NCBI RefSeq assembly: GCF_003313385.1 | Contig: NZ_QMHN01000003.1 | Span: 186,001-250,000, forward strand | Reading direction: 5' to 3' | Length of the DNA: 64,000 nucleotides | Source: Pedobacter chitinilyticus | Lineage (GTDB): Bacteria; Bacteroidota; Bacteroidia; Sphingobacteriales; Sphingobacteriaceae | Shown: positions 1 through 9,831 of the stretch, in pieces | Layout: each line of letters opens with the position of its first letter | Numbering within the stretch: the stretch's first letter is position 1 | Made by a program: the position numbers and the translations under genes | The notes under the pieces: generated by a model | The model's input: the letters and a program-made list of their open reading frames with translations, nothing else | Databases searched by the model: none | What the model was told of the DNA's origin: nothing

Positions 1-1
1 T

Positions 2-723
2 GGAAAGCCAATCACCATCAGACACTTGATTACACATACTTCTGGATTACCCTTGGTGATGAACTGCGACGAACACGCTCAAAATGTGACGACACAAATG
101 GCCTGTTTTGAAAAATTCCGAAAAGAAGATTTCTTTAAAGCATTAAAAACGGTGCGGCCGACCGATAACTCTGGAAAAAATTATCATTACTCTGGTGTAG
201 GCATCCAATTGGTTGGCTATATATTGGAACAAGTTTACCAGATGAACCATACGGAACTACTTCAAAAATATGTCTTCTACCGTTCGAAAGAAAAACAGAC
301 TTTTTAAAATTGAACCAAGAAGGAAATCCGAACATCTCTATAGGCAGAAACAGTGAAGGCAAGCCTGTGCCCATTATCAACGGGTTCTACGATTATTCAG
401 GAGGAATGAAGTCATCAGCCACTTCCATGTTAAACTATATAAAGATGTACTTGGAAAATAACGATGCGGTAGTGAAACAGACCATGAACCAATTGGCCGG
501 CGATAGGTTGCAAGGACGAGCTTATGCCTGGAATACCTATGCATACAATACGCCCAAAAAAATGCTTTATCACAACGGTAGCAGTTTTGGCCATTCCTCA
601 TGGATAGCACTTTATCCCAACCAAAAGGTGGGAATTTTCATTGTCACTAATGTGGTAACCGCCGACTCTCAAAGCAGGCTGAATGAACTGTCAAACCGCA
701 TCATCGACAGGCTTAATATTTAA
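2..723 (+). pseudogene. Beta-lactamase-fold serine hydrolase (class C/PBP4* type), 5'-truncated by the window edge and frameshifted
   Basis: The reading frame is open from base 2 and begins inside a typical class C beta-lactamase/esterase segment (IRHLITHTSGLP), so the start codon and the SxxK nucleophile lie upstream of the window. At about 275-281 the reading frame must shift by one base. Upstream frame ends ..ELLQKYVF and the downstream frame resumes ..LPFERKTDFLKLNQ, which together give the expected family sequence. The HNGSSFGH stretch near the end matches the third active-site motif (HxG/KTG). The second motif, normally YxN, reads YSG. Family members are periplasmic or lipoprotein hydrolases of peptides or esters. 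The frameshift may be real decay or a sequencing error. No in-frame alternative restores the protein. Confidence 0.75.
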
Positions 724-743
724 ATTGACTAATTTTTTTAAGC

Positions 744-776
744 AAGCGAATTAACGCGCTTAGTATCAATTCGCTT
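744..776. terminator. Possible bidirectional terminator between convergent genes
   Basis: A 9-bp inverted repeat (AAGCGAATT at 744-752, AATTCGCTT at 768-776) is followed by TTTT on the plus strand. It sits between the stop codons of the convergent hydrolase and lipoprotein genes and overlaps the end of the latter. The 15-base loop makes it only moderately convincing. Confidence 0.4.
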
Positions 777-1227
777 TTACTTTGATATATTTTTCAGTAA
801 TGGTACGATCTACCCCAGCGCCTTCTACTTTTTCCACCCCTGTTTGGATCAATGTATCGTTTTTGATGCTGACCTTAAAATTGAAAGTTTTCCCTTCCCA
901 GTTCCTATCCTTATAATAGTCCAAATACTCGGTATACTCATCTCCTTTTAAGAGATATCTGCCACCTCCGCCATCAAAATGATTGCTGCTGTCTTTCGGC
1001 ATGTCCAGCTTATGGTTGAGGAAAGCAAAATGCGTATCATTAATGATCTTGATCATGCTTCTACCTTTCGTATAGTCTGTTTCGGTACGCTTGCCATTTT
1101 CAACCGTCGTAGCCGACAACAACTGCCATGTCCCTACAATGGGAACTTGGGTATTTTCTGTTTTAACAGAATGACATGAAAAAAAGGAAGCGATGCAACA
1201 CGATAGAAGAAGCGTTTTAACATTCAT
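766..1227 (-). CDS. Lipocalin-like lipoprotein
   Basis: A 153-residue protein with a lipoprotein signal: hydrophobic N-terminus ending in a Cys at about residue 18 (ASFFSC), so it is probably anchored to the outer membrane. The mature part opens with IVGTWQLLSA, the usual first strand of the Bacteroidota lipocalin-like families (small beta-barrels such as DUF4488). It continues with alternating strand-like segments and ends KYIKVKAN. The substrate is unknown and nothing nearby suggests one. It is monocistronic, convergent with the broken hydrolase, and separated from the kdp kinase gene by 92 bases. Family assignment rests on the GTW start and size only. Confidence 0.6.
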   Translation of the reverse strand: MNVKTLLLSCCIASFFSCHSVKTENTQVPIVGTWQLLSATTVENGKRTETDYTKGRSMIKIINDTHFAFLNHKLDMPKDSSNHFDGGGGRYLLKGDEYTEYLDYYKDRNWEGKTFNFKVSIKNDTLIQTGVEKVEGAGVDRTITEKYIKVKAN

Positions 1228-1319
1228 GGTGATAATTTAAATGGTTAGACCTCTAATTTATCAAACCTAAATGGAAATACCAATACGCTCATCGCCCAAA
1301 GCAAAAACTGAGACGTGAT

Positions 1320-3077
1320 CTACGATTCCTGGACGGGTATTCTAAAACCAAACTCGCTACCCTCTCCAACAGCCGACTCCACCCAAATTTCACCTCCTTG
1401 TGCTTGAATGAAATCCTTTGAGATGGCCAGTCCAAGACCTGATCCAGATTTATTATTACCATCTGTAGGCACTTGAAAATAGCGATCAAATAGTCTCTTT
1501 TGATACTGCTGATCAATGCCCTTGCCAAAATCCTTGACCGAAAATTCAATAAAGCTTCCCTTTTGGATAATCTTGATAGAAACTTTTGACTTTGCAGGAC
1601 TATAACGTAAAGCATTAGACAGAAAGTTCACCATCACCCATGCGGTCTTTTCAGTGTCTGCTTGAATATGTGGCAAATCGTTCCTACTGATCAGCTCCAA
1701 CTCAATAGATTTCTGTTCCGCCTGAAACCTTACTGCATCCATAGCGTAAATAGCAATCTTTCTAGGATCAGATCTTACGATGTTGAGCTGTATATTTCCT
1801 GTTTCCACCTGTGCCAAATCCAATAGTTCACTGGTAATGGTCAACAAACGGCCACAATCTTCTTTCATGTGTTGCACCAATTCCTGTTGCTCAGCATTCA
1901 GTTCGCCAACCCGCTGATCGTTCATCAGCTTTAGGCTCATTTTCAGCGAAGAAATAGGTGTTTTTAATTCGTGTGAAACTGTCGCAATAAAATTGGTCTT
2001 CGCTTCATCAAGCTCCTTAAACTGTGTAACATTCTTAAGCAAAAAAACTTCGCCAGCAGCTCTTTGGGCTTCATTAATGGCATTTTCCTGCTGATAATCA
2101 TAAACTGGCACCAAAATCTCCCTACGCTCCAATTGAAAAAAAGATTCTCTTTCGTCGGCATATATTTTAATAGGTTTCTCACCATTTGATTTTTTAAGCA
2201 CCCGATCCAATAGTTCATTGGATGCCGCTAATTTTCTAGCATTTTGTCCTACTACCTTATCCGCTTCTAGGTTGAGCACCTGCTCGGCGGTTTTATTAAG
2301 AAACAGAATTTCTTCTTTTTCATTCAGTCCAATAATTGGATCCTGCATTTGCTGAATAATCGTTTCTATTCTTAGTTTCTCGGATTGTAGCTTTGCCAAA
2401 TTACTGTTCTCCCACTTCTTCAACTGCTTAACCATCGTATTAAATTCGGCGGCAAGGTCAGAAAATTCGTCATTACCCCTAAATTCAAGATGCTGTGTAT
2501 AGTTTTTTTTGGCAATTTCCTTTATTGCAGCAGAAAATTCTCGAAGTGGATTAGCCACAAATCCAGGAAAGTTTACGCTAAAAGACAGTAGCAATAGAAA
2601 ACAGATAGAGGCTGCAAAGATCAAATACGACACCGCTTTATCAACACTAGCTTGTGCAGCATTATTTTTTTTCTCTATGGCATCCATATTCAGTTTATCA
2701 ATGGTGCGCAACTGACGATGAATTTCTCTTGAATAAAGGATCTGCTGCTCCAAGCTCACATTTTTATCAGTCAATTGGGTATACATTTGCCTAAGCTTTT
2801 CAACCGCTTCCCTTTCGCCCAGTTCAGTAACGTTAAGTTTTTCCTTTTGGAGGTATACCGAAAACCGTGATCTAGCCGCAGCATTCAATGGCAAAGTATG
2901 CTCATCCAAAATCGATCGCATCGAACGGACATACCTCAAGCTTTCATAGTTATCCTTCAAGATGATTTTTGAGCTATCGGATATTTTGTTGATATAAAAA
3001 AGAGATACCCCACCAAAGAAGAGCACCACAATAAATAGAAACCCAAAGCCAAGCCAAAGTTTTGTTTTTATTTTCAT
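1320..3077 (-). CDS. Membrane sensor histidine kinase of the kdp locus (HAMP-PAS-HisKA-HATPase)
   Basis: 585 residues. A first membrane helix lies at about 8-29 and a second at about 150-171, bounding a helical periplasmic sensor of some 120 residues. HAMP follows (about 172-225), PAS (about 235-350), and a HisKA box with the phospho-acceptor His369 in VSHELKTP. The HATPase has the N box (NFLSNALRYSP) and G boxes (DFGKGI, GSGLGLAI). It starts 11 bases after the KdpD-like protein and is the last gene of the kdp operon. It probably supplies the kinase half missing from that short KdpD and signals to the NtrC-type regulator at 10.2-11.5 kb. Unlike E. coli KdpD, the kinase and the KdpD/Usp sensor are separate polypeptides. 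Confidence 0.85.
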   Translation of the reverse strand: MKIKTKLWLGFGFLFIVVLFFGGVSLFYINKISDSSKIILKDNYESLRYVRSMRSILDEHTLPLNAAARSRFSVYLQKEKLNVTELGEREAVEKLRQMYTQLTDKNVSLEQQILYSREIHRQLRTIDKLNMDAIEKKNNAAQASVDKAVSYLIFAASICFLLLLSFSVNFPGFVANPLREFSAAIKEIAKKNYTQHLEFRGNDEFSDLAAEFNTMVKQLKKWENSNLAKLQSEKLRIETIIQQMQDPIIGLNEKEEILFLNKTAEQVLNLEADKVVGQNARKLAASNELLDRVLKKSNGEKPIKIYADERESFFQLERREILVPVYDYQQENAINEAQRAAGEVFLLKNVTQFKELDEAKTNFIATVSHELKTPISSLKMSLKLMNDQRVGELNAEQQELVQHMKEDCGRLLTITSELLDLAQVETGNIQLNIVRSDPRKIAIYAMDAVRFQAEQKSIELELISRNDLPHIQADTEKTAWVMVNFLSNALRYSPAKSKVSIKIIQKGSFIEFSVKDFGKGIDQQYQKRLFDRYFQVPTDGNNKSGSGLGLAISKDFIQAQGGEIWVESAVGEGSEFGFRIPVQES

Positions 3078-3088
3078 GTCGTTGAAAT

Positions 3089-4219
3089 TTATGAGAGGAT
3101 GACCAAATCTATTTCAGTTTCCGATATATTTTTCAGCAATTTACTGAATACCGTTGTATTCAAAATTACCTTCATTAAGCTAAAGTTTGGTTTCCCTATA
3201 CAAATAGTAGTCACCTCTCTTTCCCGTGCTATTTCGGCAATGGTTCCGGTCACATCCTCACTTTTAACCTTAACTACCTCAGCACCTAATTCAGTCGCTA
3301 ACTTGAAATTATTAATCAAATGGCGTTGTAAATCTAGTTTGATTCGATTTCCACCTTCTTTTTCTCGCTGTACATATAAAACAATCCAGGGTGAACGATA
3401 ATACGAAGCTAGTCGGGCTGTTTTTCTAATGATCACTTTTGCCGTAGTATGATTGGTGGAAATACAAGCCAGAAATTTTTCCTGCCGCAGCTTTACTTGT
3501 TTGGGAACTTCAATACTAATTTTTCGCTCCAAGTGATGCGCTACCTCCTTTAGGGCAAGCTCACGCAGCTGTAGTATTTTTTCAGCACGAAAAAAGTTGC
3601 CCAAAGCCCTTTCCACCTTGGTCTGATCGTATATCTTTCCAGCCTTTAAACGCTCGATAAGCTCATCAGCAGTAAGGTCAATATTCACCACCTCATCAGC
3701 TACCTCCAGTATCTTATCAGGAATCCGTTCGGTAATAGAGATGCCTGTAATGGCCTCTATCTCCTCATTCATACTTTCTAGATGTTGGATATTCACCGCC
3801 GAAATCACATTGATGCCAGCATCTAAAATATCCATCACATCTTGCCATCGCTTGCCATTCTTACTTCCTTCTACATTACTGTGAGCCAACTCATCAACAA
3901 TAACAACCTCTGGATGGAGATTCAGGATCGCCGACACATCCATCTCCTCCAACTCTTTTCCTTTGTAGAAAAGTTTACGTCGGGGAATAACAGGTAGCCC
4001 TTCCAAAAGCGCATGGGTTTCGGCTCGAAAATGTGTTTCAATATAACCAATCTTCACCTCTATCCCATTTTTCAAAAGCGCATGTGCTTCCTGTAGCATG
4101 CGATAAGTTTTGCCCACACCTGCGCTCATCCCAATATAGATTTTGAGCTTTCCTCGCTTGGACTTTCTAATCAGTTCAAGAAAGTTTTTAACCGAATTTG
4201 TGCTATTTTCTGCTTCCAT
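3089..4219 (-). CDS. kdpD: Stand-alone KdpD sensor protein (KdpD ATP-binding domain + Usp domain), no kinase
   Basis: 376 residues equal to the cytoplasmic N-terminal part of E. coli KdpD. The KdpD domain has a Walker A at about 30-38 (GMSAGVGKT) and a Walker B-like VVIVDELAHSN. It is followed by a universal-stress-protein-like domain from about 245 to the end (SEDVTGTIAEIAREREVTTICIG). The four membrane helices, HisKA and HATPase of canonical KdpD are absent. It lies 19 bases after the porin gene and 11 bases before the membrane kinase, so the three are surely co-expressed. In canonical KdpD this part senses cytoplasmic potassium/ATP and modulates kinase/phosphatase balance. Here it must act in trans, an inference from gene order. 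Confidence 0.9.
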   Translation of the reverse strand: MEAENSTNSVKNFLELIRKSKRGKLKIYIGMSAGVGKTYRMLQEAHALLKNGIEVKIGYIETHFRAETHALLEGLPVIPRRKLFYKGKELEEMDVSAILNLHPEVVIVDELAHSNVEGSKNGKRWQDVMDILDAGINVISAVNIQHLESMNEEIEAITGISITERIPDKILEVADEVVNIDLTADELIERLKAGKIYDQTKVERALGNFFRAEKILQLRELALKEVAHHLERKISIEVPKQVKLRQEKFLACISTNHTTAKVIIRKTARLASYYRSPWIVLYVQREKEGGNRIKLDLQRHLINNFKLATELGAEVVKVKSEDVTGTIAEIAREREVTTICIGKPNFSLMKVILNTTVFSKLLKNISETEIDLVILS

Positions 4220-4238
4220 TCCAGAGGTCGTTTTAGCG

Positions 4239-5309
4239 TTAGAACGATACGGCGATACTTGTAGTTAAAAGTGCATTATGCTTTACAGGTGCCGTATCCC
4301 TCATAAATATCGCATCTTTACTAGATAAAACCTTTCCCTCTAACCTAATCACTGCATTACTAATTGGAGCATAATCAATGTTCATCGAATAACCAGACGT
4401 TTTGAACCCATTTGGGGTATTACTAGCGATGATCATTCCTTTTTTATCCTGATAATGTTCAAACCTACCTGCCAACGCCCATTTGTCTGCAAATTTATAT
4501 TGTGCAATGGCAACTGGTGAAAATATCTCATTTCTTTCGCTACTGCCCTTTGCTACTTGCTGTGTACCATAATCAATTCCTAAGGTAAGGCCAAATTCCT
4601 CAGTCAATTGGAATATTCCATAAAAATTATGATAAAAACGTTGTACACGAACCGCATCTTCACCTTCGGTTCCTAGGTAATTACTATAATTTAAGGTCAC
4701 CTTCGATGATGGCTTCCAAGTTAACTGCACACCACCCGCTGGTTGACTGTTGCCTGTTTGGCGTGCAATACGTTGCCAACCGTTCAAGTACAAAGCAGTG
4801 GCAGCAAATTTTCCATCATTGGTGACATAGCTCAACTTTGCTCCAGATTCATAATAAGGCGTATTTTCAGAGACGATATTCCTGGTTAAAACCCAGCAAT
4901 CCTTACTGATGGCGCTCTCAAAACCAATGTGGGAAGAGAAAATACCAGCATCTATCCATAAATTGGTCGTTTTAGACAACTTTACACCAGCATTAGCCTC
5001 GTAAACATTTTTCAGTACACCTGGTTCCGCTGCTAAATTTGCATTAGCATAAGTACCTGCCATCACCGCTAAATTTGCCCTAATTGCACCATCATCATAA
5101 CTGCCTTTAATAAATCCCAAATTGAGGTTAACTTCATTATGGCGGTTGTGTGAATAAACAAACCCTGGTCTGTTATTGTCAGCAGGCTTGTTAAAATCGT
5201 AGCCATAGTAGGTTTCCAAATAACCGCTCACTTTAATTTTTGGAGCATCTTGGGCAAAAGTAAAACTTCCACTTCCTAATAACGCTGCGAGTATAAATTG
5301 TTTTTTCAT
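4239..5309 (-). CDS. Outer-membrane porin of the BBP2 type in the kdp operon
   Basis: 356 residues with a cleavable signal peptide (MKKQFILAALLGSGSFTFAQ). The mature protein is made of amphipathic beta strands with aromatic girdles (IKVSGYLETYYGYDFNKP; SHNRHNEVNLNLGFIKGSYD) and ends in SIAVSF, a terminal-aromatic barrel signature. The composition and the opening motif fit the putative beta-barrel porin-2 family. It sits between kdpC and kdpD, 119 bases after the former, so it may let potassium across the outer membrane when Kdp is induced. Selectivity cannot be read from the sequence. Confidence 0.75.
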   Translation of the reverse strand: MKKQFILAALLGSGSFTFAQDAPKIKVSGYLETYYGYDFNKPADNNRPGFVYSHNRHNEVNLNLGFIKGSYDDGAIRANLAVMAGTYANANLAAEPGVLKNVYEANAGVKLSKTTNLWIDAGIFSSHIGFESAISKDCWVLTRNIVSENTPYYESGAKLSYVTNDGKFAATALYLNGWQRIARQTGNSQPAGGVQLTWKPSSKVTLNYSNYLGTEGEDAVRVQRFYHNFYGIFQLTEEFGLTLGIDYGTQQVAKGSSERNEIFSPVAIAQYKFADKWALAGRFEHYQDKKGMIIASNTPNGFKTSGYSMNIDYAPISNAVIRLEGKVLSSKDAIFMRDTAPVKHNALLTTSIAVSF

Positions 5310-5350
5310 ATATTTAAATTGTTATTTAATTGCTTTAGATAATATTCCAT

Positions 5351-5410
5351 GTTACCGATAAGCTGCCTGTACCAATGGTTGGCAAACGCTGGAGGTTCAG
5401 GCAGCGGTAC
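5351..5410. repeat. Hairpin in the kdpC-porin gap
   Basis: GCTGCCTG at 5362-5369 pairs perfectly with CAGGCAGC at 5398-5405, and flanking GTTACCG / CGGTAC extend it imperfectly. It fills the only sizeable gap inside the kdp operon (119 bases). There is no T-run, so it is not an ordinary intrinsic terminator. It may be an mRNA-processing or stability element that sets porin level separately from the pump. Confidence 0.5.
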
Positions 5411-5428
5411 GGAATGTTGTAGGGTAAA

Positions 5429-5995
5429 TTATTTCTTGATTTCGTCAAGAGCGAGGTTCAGTTTAAGTACGTTGATTGTTGACGGACCAAAAAGCCCTAG
5501 TAGCGGTCCTTCGGTATGTTTTGCGACCAATTCGGCGACGATTTTTTCATCCAATTTCCGATACGCCGCAACCCTTTTGATTTGGATAGCAGCGCCCTGT
5601 GGCGAGATATTTGGATCTAACCCACTACCAGAAGCAGTTACCATATCCGCAGGGATTTCTGATCTTTTCAAGCCAGGATGATATTTCAATAGGGTATCAA
5701 TCCTATCGGATACTTGTTTCAGATAATCAGGGTTTGAAGCACCTTTATTAGAGCCTCCCGATCCTGCCGCATTATAGCCAACGGCAGATGGTCTTCCCCA
5801 AAAATATTCAGGCTTTGAGAAGTTTTGCCCTAAACGAGCATATCCCACTACCTTTCCATTTCTGGTAATTTTTTCTCCTCCACCATTTCCGGTTGAAAAT
5901 CCTCCCGCAAAAGCAACAATCATCGGATAGATGCCACAAAGAAGTACGGCCAAAACCAAGGTTAGTCTGATCGATTGTATGATGTATTTTTTCAT
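5429..5995 (-). CDS. kdpC: Potassium-transporting ATPase subunit C
   Basis: 188 residues, the usual KdpC length. One N-terminal membrane helix (about 7-28, with LVLAVLLCGIYPMIV) is followed by a periplasmic domain with the family landmarks GYARLGQNFSKPEYFWGRPSA, SGGSNKGASNPDYL and the C-terminal LLGLFGPSTINVLKLNLAL. KdpC is the catalytic chaperone that stabilises nucleotide binding by KdpB and contacts KdpA. It starts 25 bases after kdpB. The ATG at 5995 gives the expected short cytoplasmic N-terminus. Confidence 0.96.
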   Translation of the reverse strand: MKKYIIQSIRLTLVLAVLLCGIYPMIVAFAGGFSTGNGGGEKITRNGKVVGYARLGQNFSKPEYFWGRPSAVGYNAAGSGGSNKGASNPDYLKQVSDRIDTLLKYHPGLKRSEIPADMVTASGSGLDPNISPQGAAIQIKRVAAYRKLDEKIVAELVAKHTEGPLLGLFGPSTINVLKLNLALDEIKK

Positions 5996-6020
5996 GATTT
6001 TTATAACTTAATGAATTCAC

Positions 6021-8051
6021 TTAAAAGAAAAGTCCCACGAGCATATCAATTGCTTTGATACCGATAAACGGAACAATAACGCCTCCCAATCCGTAAACCA
6101 ATAGGTTTCTGCGTAGCAACGCACTAGCGCCAATGGGTTTATATTGCACCCCTTTTAAAGCCAAAGGAATCAGGATTGGTATAATAATAGCATTGAAAAT
6201 CACAGCAGAAAGGATAGCGCTTTCAGGGCTATGCAATCCCATAATGTTTAAACTTTGCAATGCCGGAATAGAAGCAATAAACAACGCTGGAACAATAGCA
6301 AAGTACTTAGCCACGTCATTGGCAATTGAGAAAGTAGTGAGCGTACCTCTGGTGATAAGTAACTGTTTGCCAATTTCCACAATCTCAATCAATTTGGTTG
6401 GGTCGTTATCCAAGTCTACCATATTACCCGCTTCTTTAGCTGCCTGCGTACCACTATTCATCGCTACACCCACATCTGCCTGCGCCAATGCTGGCGCATC
6501 ATTTGTGCCATCACCCATCATGGCCACCAACTTGCCTTGATTTTGTTCTTGTTTGATGTAGTTCATCTTATCTTCTGGCTTAGCCTCCGCAATAAAATCA
6601 TCAACACCAGCTTTTTGTGCAATAAACTTGGCAGTTAATGGGTTATCACCTGTAACCATTACGGTCTTCACCCCCATTTTCCTTAGTCGCTCAAAACGCT
6701 CGCTAATTCCAGGCTTGATAATGTCTTGAAGCTCAATTACGCCTAAGGCAGTTTCATTTAATGCAACCACCAAAGGTGTTCCGCCATTACTTGAAATTTG
6801 TTGTACCTGAGCCTCGGTTTCCGCAGGAAAAAGATGTCCTGCTTTAATCACGATATTACGGATAGAATCAAAAGCACCTTTGCGAATACGTTTGCCATCA
6901 GGAGTATCGATCCCACTAGAACGTGTCTCTGCGGTGAACTTAATAAAGACAGCACCTTCAGGCGCCGGTGCAAGCTGATAATTTTGTGCAACAGCTAATT
7001 CGAGTATCGATTTCCCCTCGGGCGTTTCGTCAGCCAACGAACTCAATACGCAAGCCTCGATGAAGGTTTTTTGATCAATACCAGGTGCAGGATAAAAACT
7101 GGTCGCCTTTCTGTTACCAATGGTGATGGTACCCGTTTTATCCAGTAGCAAAACATCAATATCTCCAGCAGTTTCTACAGCTTTACCTGATTTGGTGATA
7201 ACATTTGCACGCAAAGCCCTGTCCATACCCGCAATGCCTATTGCAGATAACAAGCCACCGATAGTGGTAGGAATCAAGCAAACAAACAAAGAGATTAATG
7301 CCGCAATGGTAATTGGCGTATTGGCATAATCGGCAAACGGCTTCAAAGTAACACATACAATGATAAATACAATCGTAAAGCTTGCCAATAAAATGGTAAG
7401 GGCAATTTCATTGGGTGTTTTCTGACGAGAAGCACCTTCCACCAAAGCAATCATCTTATCTAAAAAGCTTTCTCCAGGTTGGGTGTTCACCTGTACCTCA
7501 ATACGGTCTGACAATACTTTAGTACCGCCCGTTACCGATGATTTGTCGCCTCCAGATTCTCTGATCACAGGAGCAGACTCTCCAGTAATGGCCGATTCAT
7601 CAATAGTGGCAATACCTTTGATAATCTCTCCATCTGTGGGAATCGTATCTCCCGCTTCGCAAATGAAGATATCGCCTTTTTGCAATGATGACGAAGAACG
7701 TACCTCAATTGTCCCGTTATTCAAAAGTACTTTTGCTGGCGTTTCCTCTCTAGTTTTTCTTAGAGAATCAGCCTGTGCCTTACCTCTTGCCTCAGCAATC
7801 GCTTCCGCAAAATTGGCAAAAAGAACAGTCAGTAAAAGGATCAAAAAGATAATAAAATTGTATACAGCAGAGCCCTGTCCGCTATTACTAAGTGAATATA
7901 TAGTTACCCAAGCCATAATTACCGTACCTATTTCAACGGTAAACATCACTGGGTTTTTGATCATCACCCTAGGGTCGAGTTTCACAAACGACTCCTTAAG
8001 GGCGGTCCGCACTAGTGCGGGTTCGAACAATCTATTTGATGAGTGTTTCAT
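6021..8051 (-). CDS. kdpB: Potassium-transporting P-type ATPase subunit B
   Basis: 676 residues. Contains the P-type ATPase phosphorylation motif DKTGT with the acceptor Asp304, the actuator-loop TGES at 156-159 and the hinge motif [12 protein letters not shown] near the C-terminal third. Membrane helices lie around 36-55, 63-85, 216-235 and 248-272, with three more at the C-terminus. Ser159 of TGES aligns with the serine whose phosphorylation inhibits E. coli KdpB at high potassium. It hydrolyses ATP and pumps K+ handed over by KdpA. The gene lies 53 bases after kdpA and 25 before kdpC in the same operon. Confidence 0.97.
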   Translation of the reverse strand: MKHSSNRLFEPALVRTALKESFVKLDPRVMIKNPVMFTVEIGTVIMAWVTIYSLSNSGQGSAVYNFIIFLILLLTVLFANFAEAIAEARGKAQADSLRKTREETPAKVLLNNGTIEVRSSSSLQKGDIFICEAGDTIPTDGEIIKGIATIDESAITGESAPVIRESGGDKSSVTGGTKVLSDRIEVQVNTQPGESFLDKMIALVEGASRQKTPNEIALTILLASFTIVFIIVCVTLKPFADYANTPITIAALISLFVCLIPTTIGGLLSAIGIAGMDRALRANVITKSGKAVETAGDIDVLLLDKTGTITIGNRKATSFYPAPGIDQKTFIEACVLSSLADETPEGKSILELAVAQNYQLAPAPEGAVFIKFTAETRSSGIDTPDGKRIRKGAFDSIRNIVIKAGHLFPAETEAQVQQISSNGGTPLVVALNETALGVIELQDIIKPGISERFERLRKMGVKTVMVTGDNPLTAKFIAQKAGVDDFIAEAKPEDKMNYIKQEQNQGKLVAMMGDGTNDAPALAQADVGVAMNSGTQAAKEAGNMVDLDNDPTKLIEIVEIGKQLLITRGTLTTFSIANDVAKYFAIVPALFIASIPALQSLNIMGLHSPESAILSAVIFNAIIIPILIPLALKGVQYKPIGASALLRRNLLVYGLGGVIVPFIGIKAIDMLVGLFF

Positions 8052-8104
8052 CTGTATAATTTTGTTTTGATTTGGATTTTATGATAGGTCCCGTGGACCT
8101 TTCT

Positions 8105-9823
8105 TTATTTGAGCATCGTAAAATATTCAGCCAATGGTCCCAATGCCAGCGCAGGAAAATAAGACAGCGCATTCAAGATGAGAATCACCGCAAAGGTCAT
8201 AAGCCCGAAGGTCAGCGTATCGGTCTTTAATGTTCCTGCCGATTCTGGGATATACTTCTTACGTCCCAACAATCCCGCAATAGCGATAGGTCCAATGATG
8301 GGTAGGAAACGTCCCAACAATAGCACAAAGCCAGTCAATACATTCCAGAACACATTGTTATCTCCCAAACCTTCAAAACCAGAACCGTTATTCGCATTAG
8401 ATGAAGTAACTTCGTACAGCATCTCCGAAAACCCATGAAAACTTGGATTATTCAACCAGCTTTGTGGTTGTACTGCCCACTCGGCCTGTGCGTAATTCGT
8501 AAATACAAAACTTGACAACGCAGTACCAGCCAAAATGAGAAATGGACTCAATAAAGTAACCAAAGCTGCAATCTTTACCTCCCTGGCTTCTACTTTATGG
8601 CCCAGAAACTCTGGAGTTCTACCAACCATCAAACCAGAAATGAAAACCGCAATGATCAGGTAAATGAAGTAATTGAGTATGCCCACACCACAACCTCCAT
8701 AAAAGGAGTTGATCATCATGCCCAACAATTGCCAAGCGCCAGTAAGTGGCATGGTACTGTCGTGCATACTGTTAACCGAACCTGTAGAGATAATCGTGGT
8801 AACTGTACTCCAATAGGCCGATATTGCTGGTCCAAATCGAACTTCCTTACCTTCCATCGCACCTGTGGTTTGACTAATCCCCATTTTTTCCAAAGCAGGA
8901 CTTCCGCCCAATTCAGCGCTTAGCGTAGGAATCAACAGCAATAACATCCCAACGGTCATCACACCGAAGATTACCCAAGAAAGTTTTCTTCTTCTGATGA
9001 AGATACCAAACGCAATCACCATGGCAATAGGGATAATCACCTGTGCAACCAGCTCCACCGTATTTGTAATATAGTTAGGGTTTTCTAAAGGGTGGCTTGA
9101 ATTTGTACCAAACCAGCCGCCTCCATTGGTACCTAGGTGCTTAATGGCGATCATGCCCGCAGCAGGACCACGAGATACATTTACGGTATCCCCTTGCAAT
9201 GAAATGAACTGATCCTTTCCTTCATAGCTTGTAGGAGTACCATTGAACGCAAGGATAACTGCCATTACAAGTGATAGTGGCAGCAACAAACGTGTAATAG
9301 ATTTTACGAAAAAATCCCAGAAGTTACCAAGCTTTTCAGTGGTTTTGTCCCTAAAAGCCTTAAAAAATACCACTGCAGCAGCAATACCTGTGGCACAACT
9401 TACAAACATCATAAACATCATGATAACGTGTTGTGTTAAATAGGTTACGCCAGTTTCTCCAGAGTAATGCTGCAGGTTACAATTAACTACAAAGCTAATG
9501 ATAGTATTAAAGGCCAGATCTGGTGTCATACCAGGATTTCCATCAGGATTAAGCGGAAGTTTGTCCTGATACATGAGTACAAAAAAACCATAGACAAGCC
9601 ATACTAAATTAACAGTTAGCATTGCTTTCATGGCCTGTTTCCAGTTCATCTCCTCTTTGGGATTAATACCAGAAATTTTGAAGATTCCTGTTTCCAGGGG
9701 CTTTAAGAAGTCTGTCCAGACCCTCTCTCCCGCAAAAACCTTTGCCAGGTATTTACCTAATGGGATTGCGATTACCAGTGTGAGCAGGTATGTCGCTAAG
9801 ATTCCAAGTAATTCGGTGTTCAT
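8105..9823 (-). CDS. kdpA: Potassium-transporting ATPase subunit A
   Basis: 572 residues from the ATG at 9821-9823. The open frame extends to 9952, but that extension would run through kdpF and lacks family similarity, whereas MNTELLGILATYLL is the normal KdpA beginning. The protein is a ten-helix channel-like subunit of the superfamily of K+ transporters. Filter-loop landmarks such as GTNGGGWFGTNSSHPLENPN and TSSNANNGSGFEGL are present. KdpA binds K+ with high affinity at the periplasmic side. The start lies 8 bases after the kdpF stop codon, so translation is probably coupled. Confidence 0.96.
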   Translation of the reverse strand: MNTELLGILATYLLTLVIAIPLGKYLAKVFAGERVWTDFLKPLETGIFKISGINPKEEMNWKQAMKAMLTVNLVWLVYGFFVLMYQDKLPLNPDGNPGMTPDLAFNTIISFVVNCNLQHYSGETGVTYLTQHVIMMFMMFVSCATGIAAAVVFFKAFRDKTTEKLGNFWDFFVKSITRLLLPLSLVMAVILAFNGTPTSYEGKDQFISLQGDTVNVSRGPAAGMIAIKHLGTNGGGWFGTNSSHPLENPNYITNTVELVAQVIIPIAMVIAFGIFIRRRKLSWVIFGVMTVGMLLLLIPTLSAELGGSPALEKMGISQTTGAMEGKEVRFGPAISAYWSTVTTIISTGSVNSMHDSTMPLTGAWQLLGMMINSFYGGCGVGILNYFIYLIIAVFISGLMVGRTPEFLGHKVEAREVKIAALVTLLSPFLILAGTALSSFVFTNYAQAEWAVQPQSWLNNPSFHGFSEMLYEVTSSNANNGSGFEGLGDNNVFWNVLTGFVLLLGRFLPIIGPIAIAGLLGRKKYIPESAGTLKTDTLTFGLMTFAVILILNALSYFPALALGPLAEYFTMLK

Positions 9824-9831
9824 GTTTGTAA

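Noticed and set aside
1289..1615. 108-residue minus-strand frame overlapping the kinase 3' end
   Set aside because: Out-of-frame shadow of the histidine kinase HATPase domain.
7483..8070. 195-residue plus-strand frame antisense to kdpB
   Set aside because: Shadow of a conserved coding region; composition mirrors KdpB codons and there is no start context.
8597..8923. 108-residue plus-strand frame antisense to kdpA
   Set aside because: Lies entirely within kdpA, with no domain and no promoter-like sequence.
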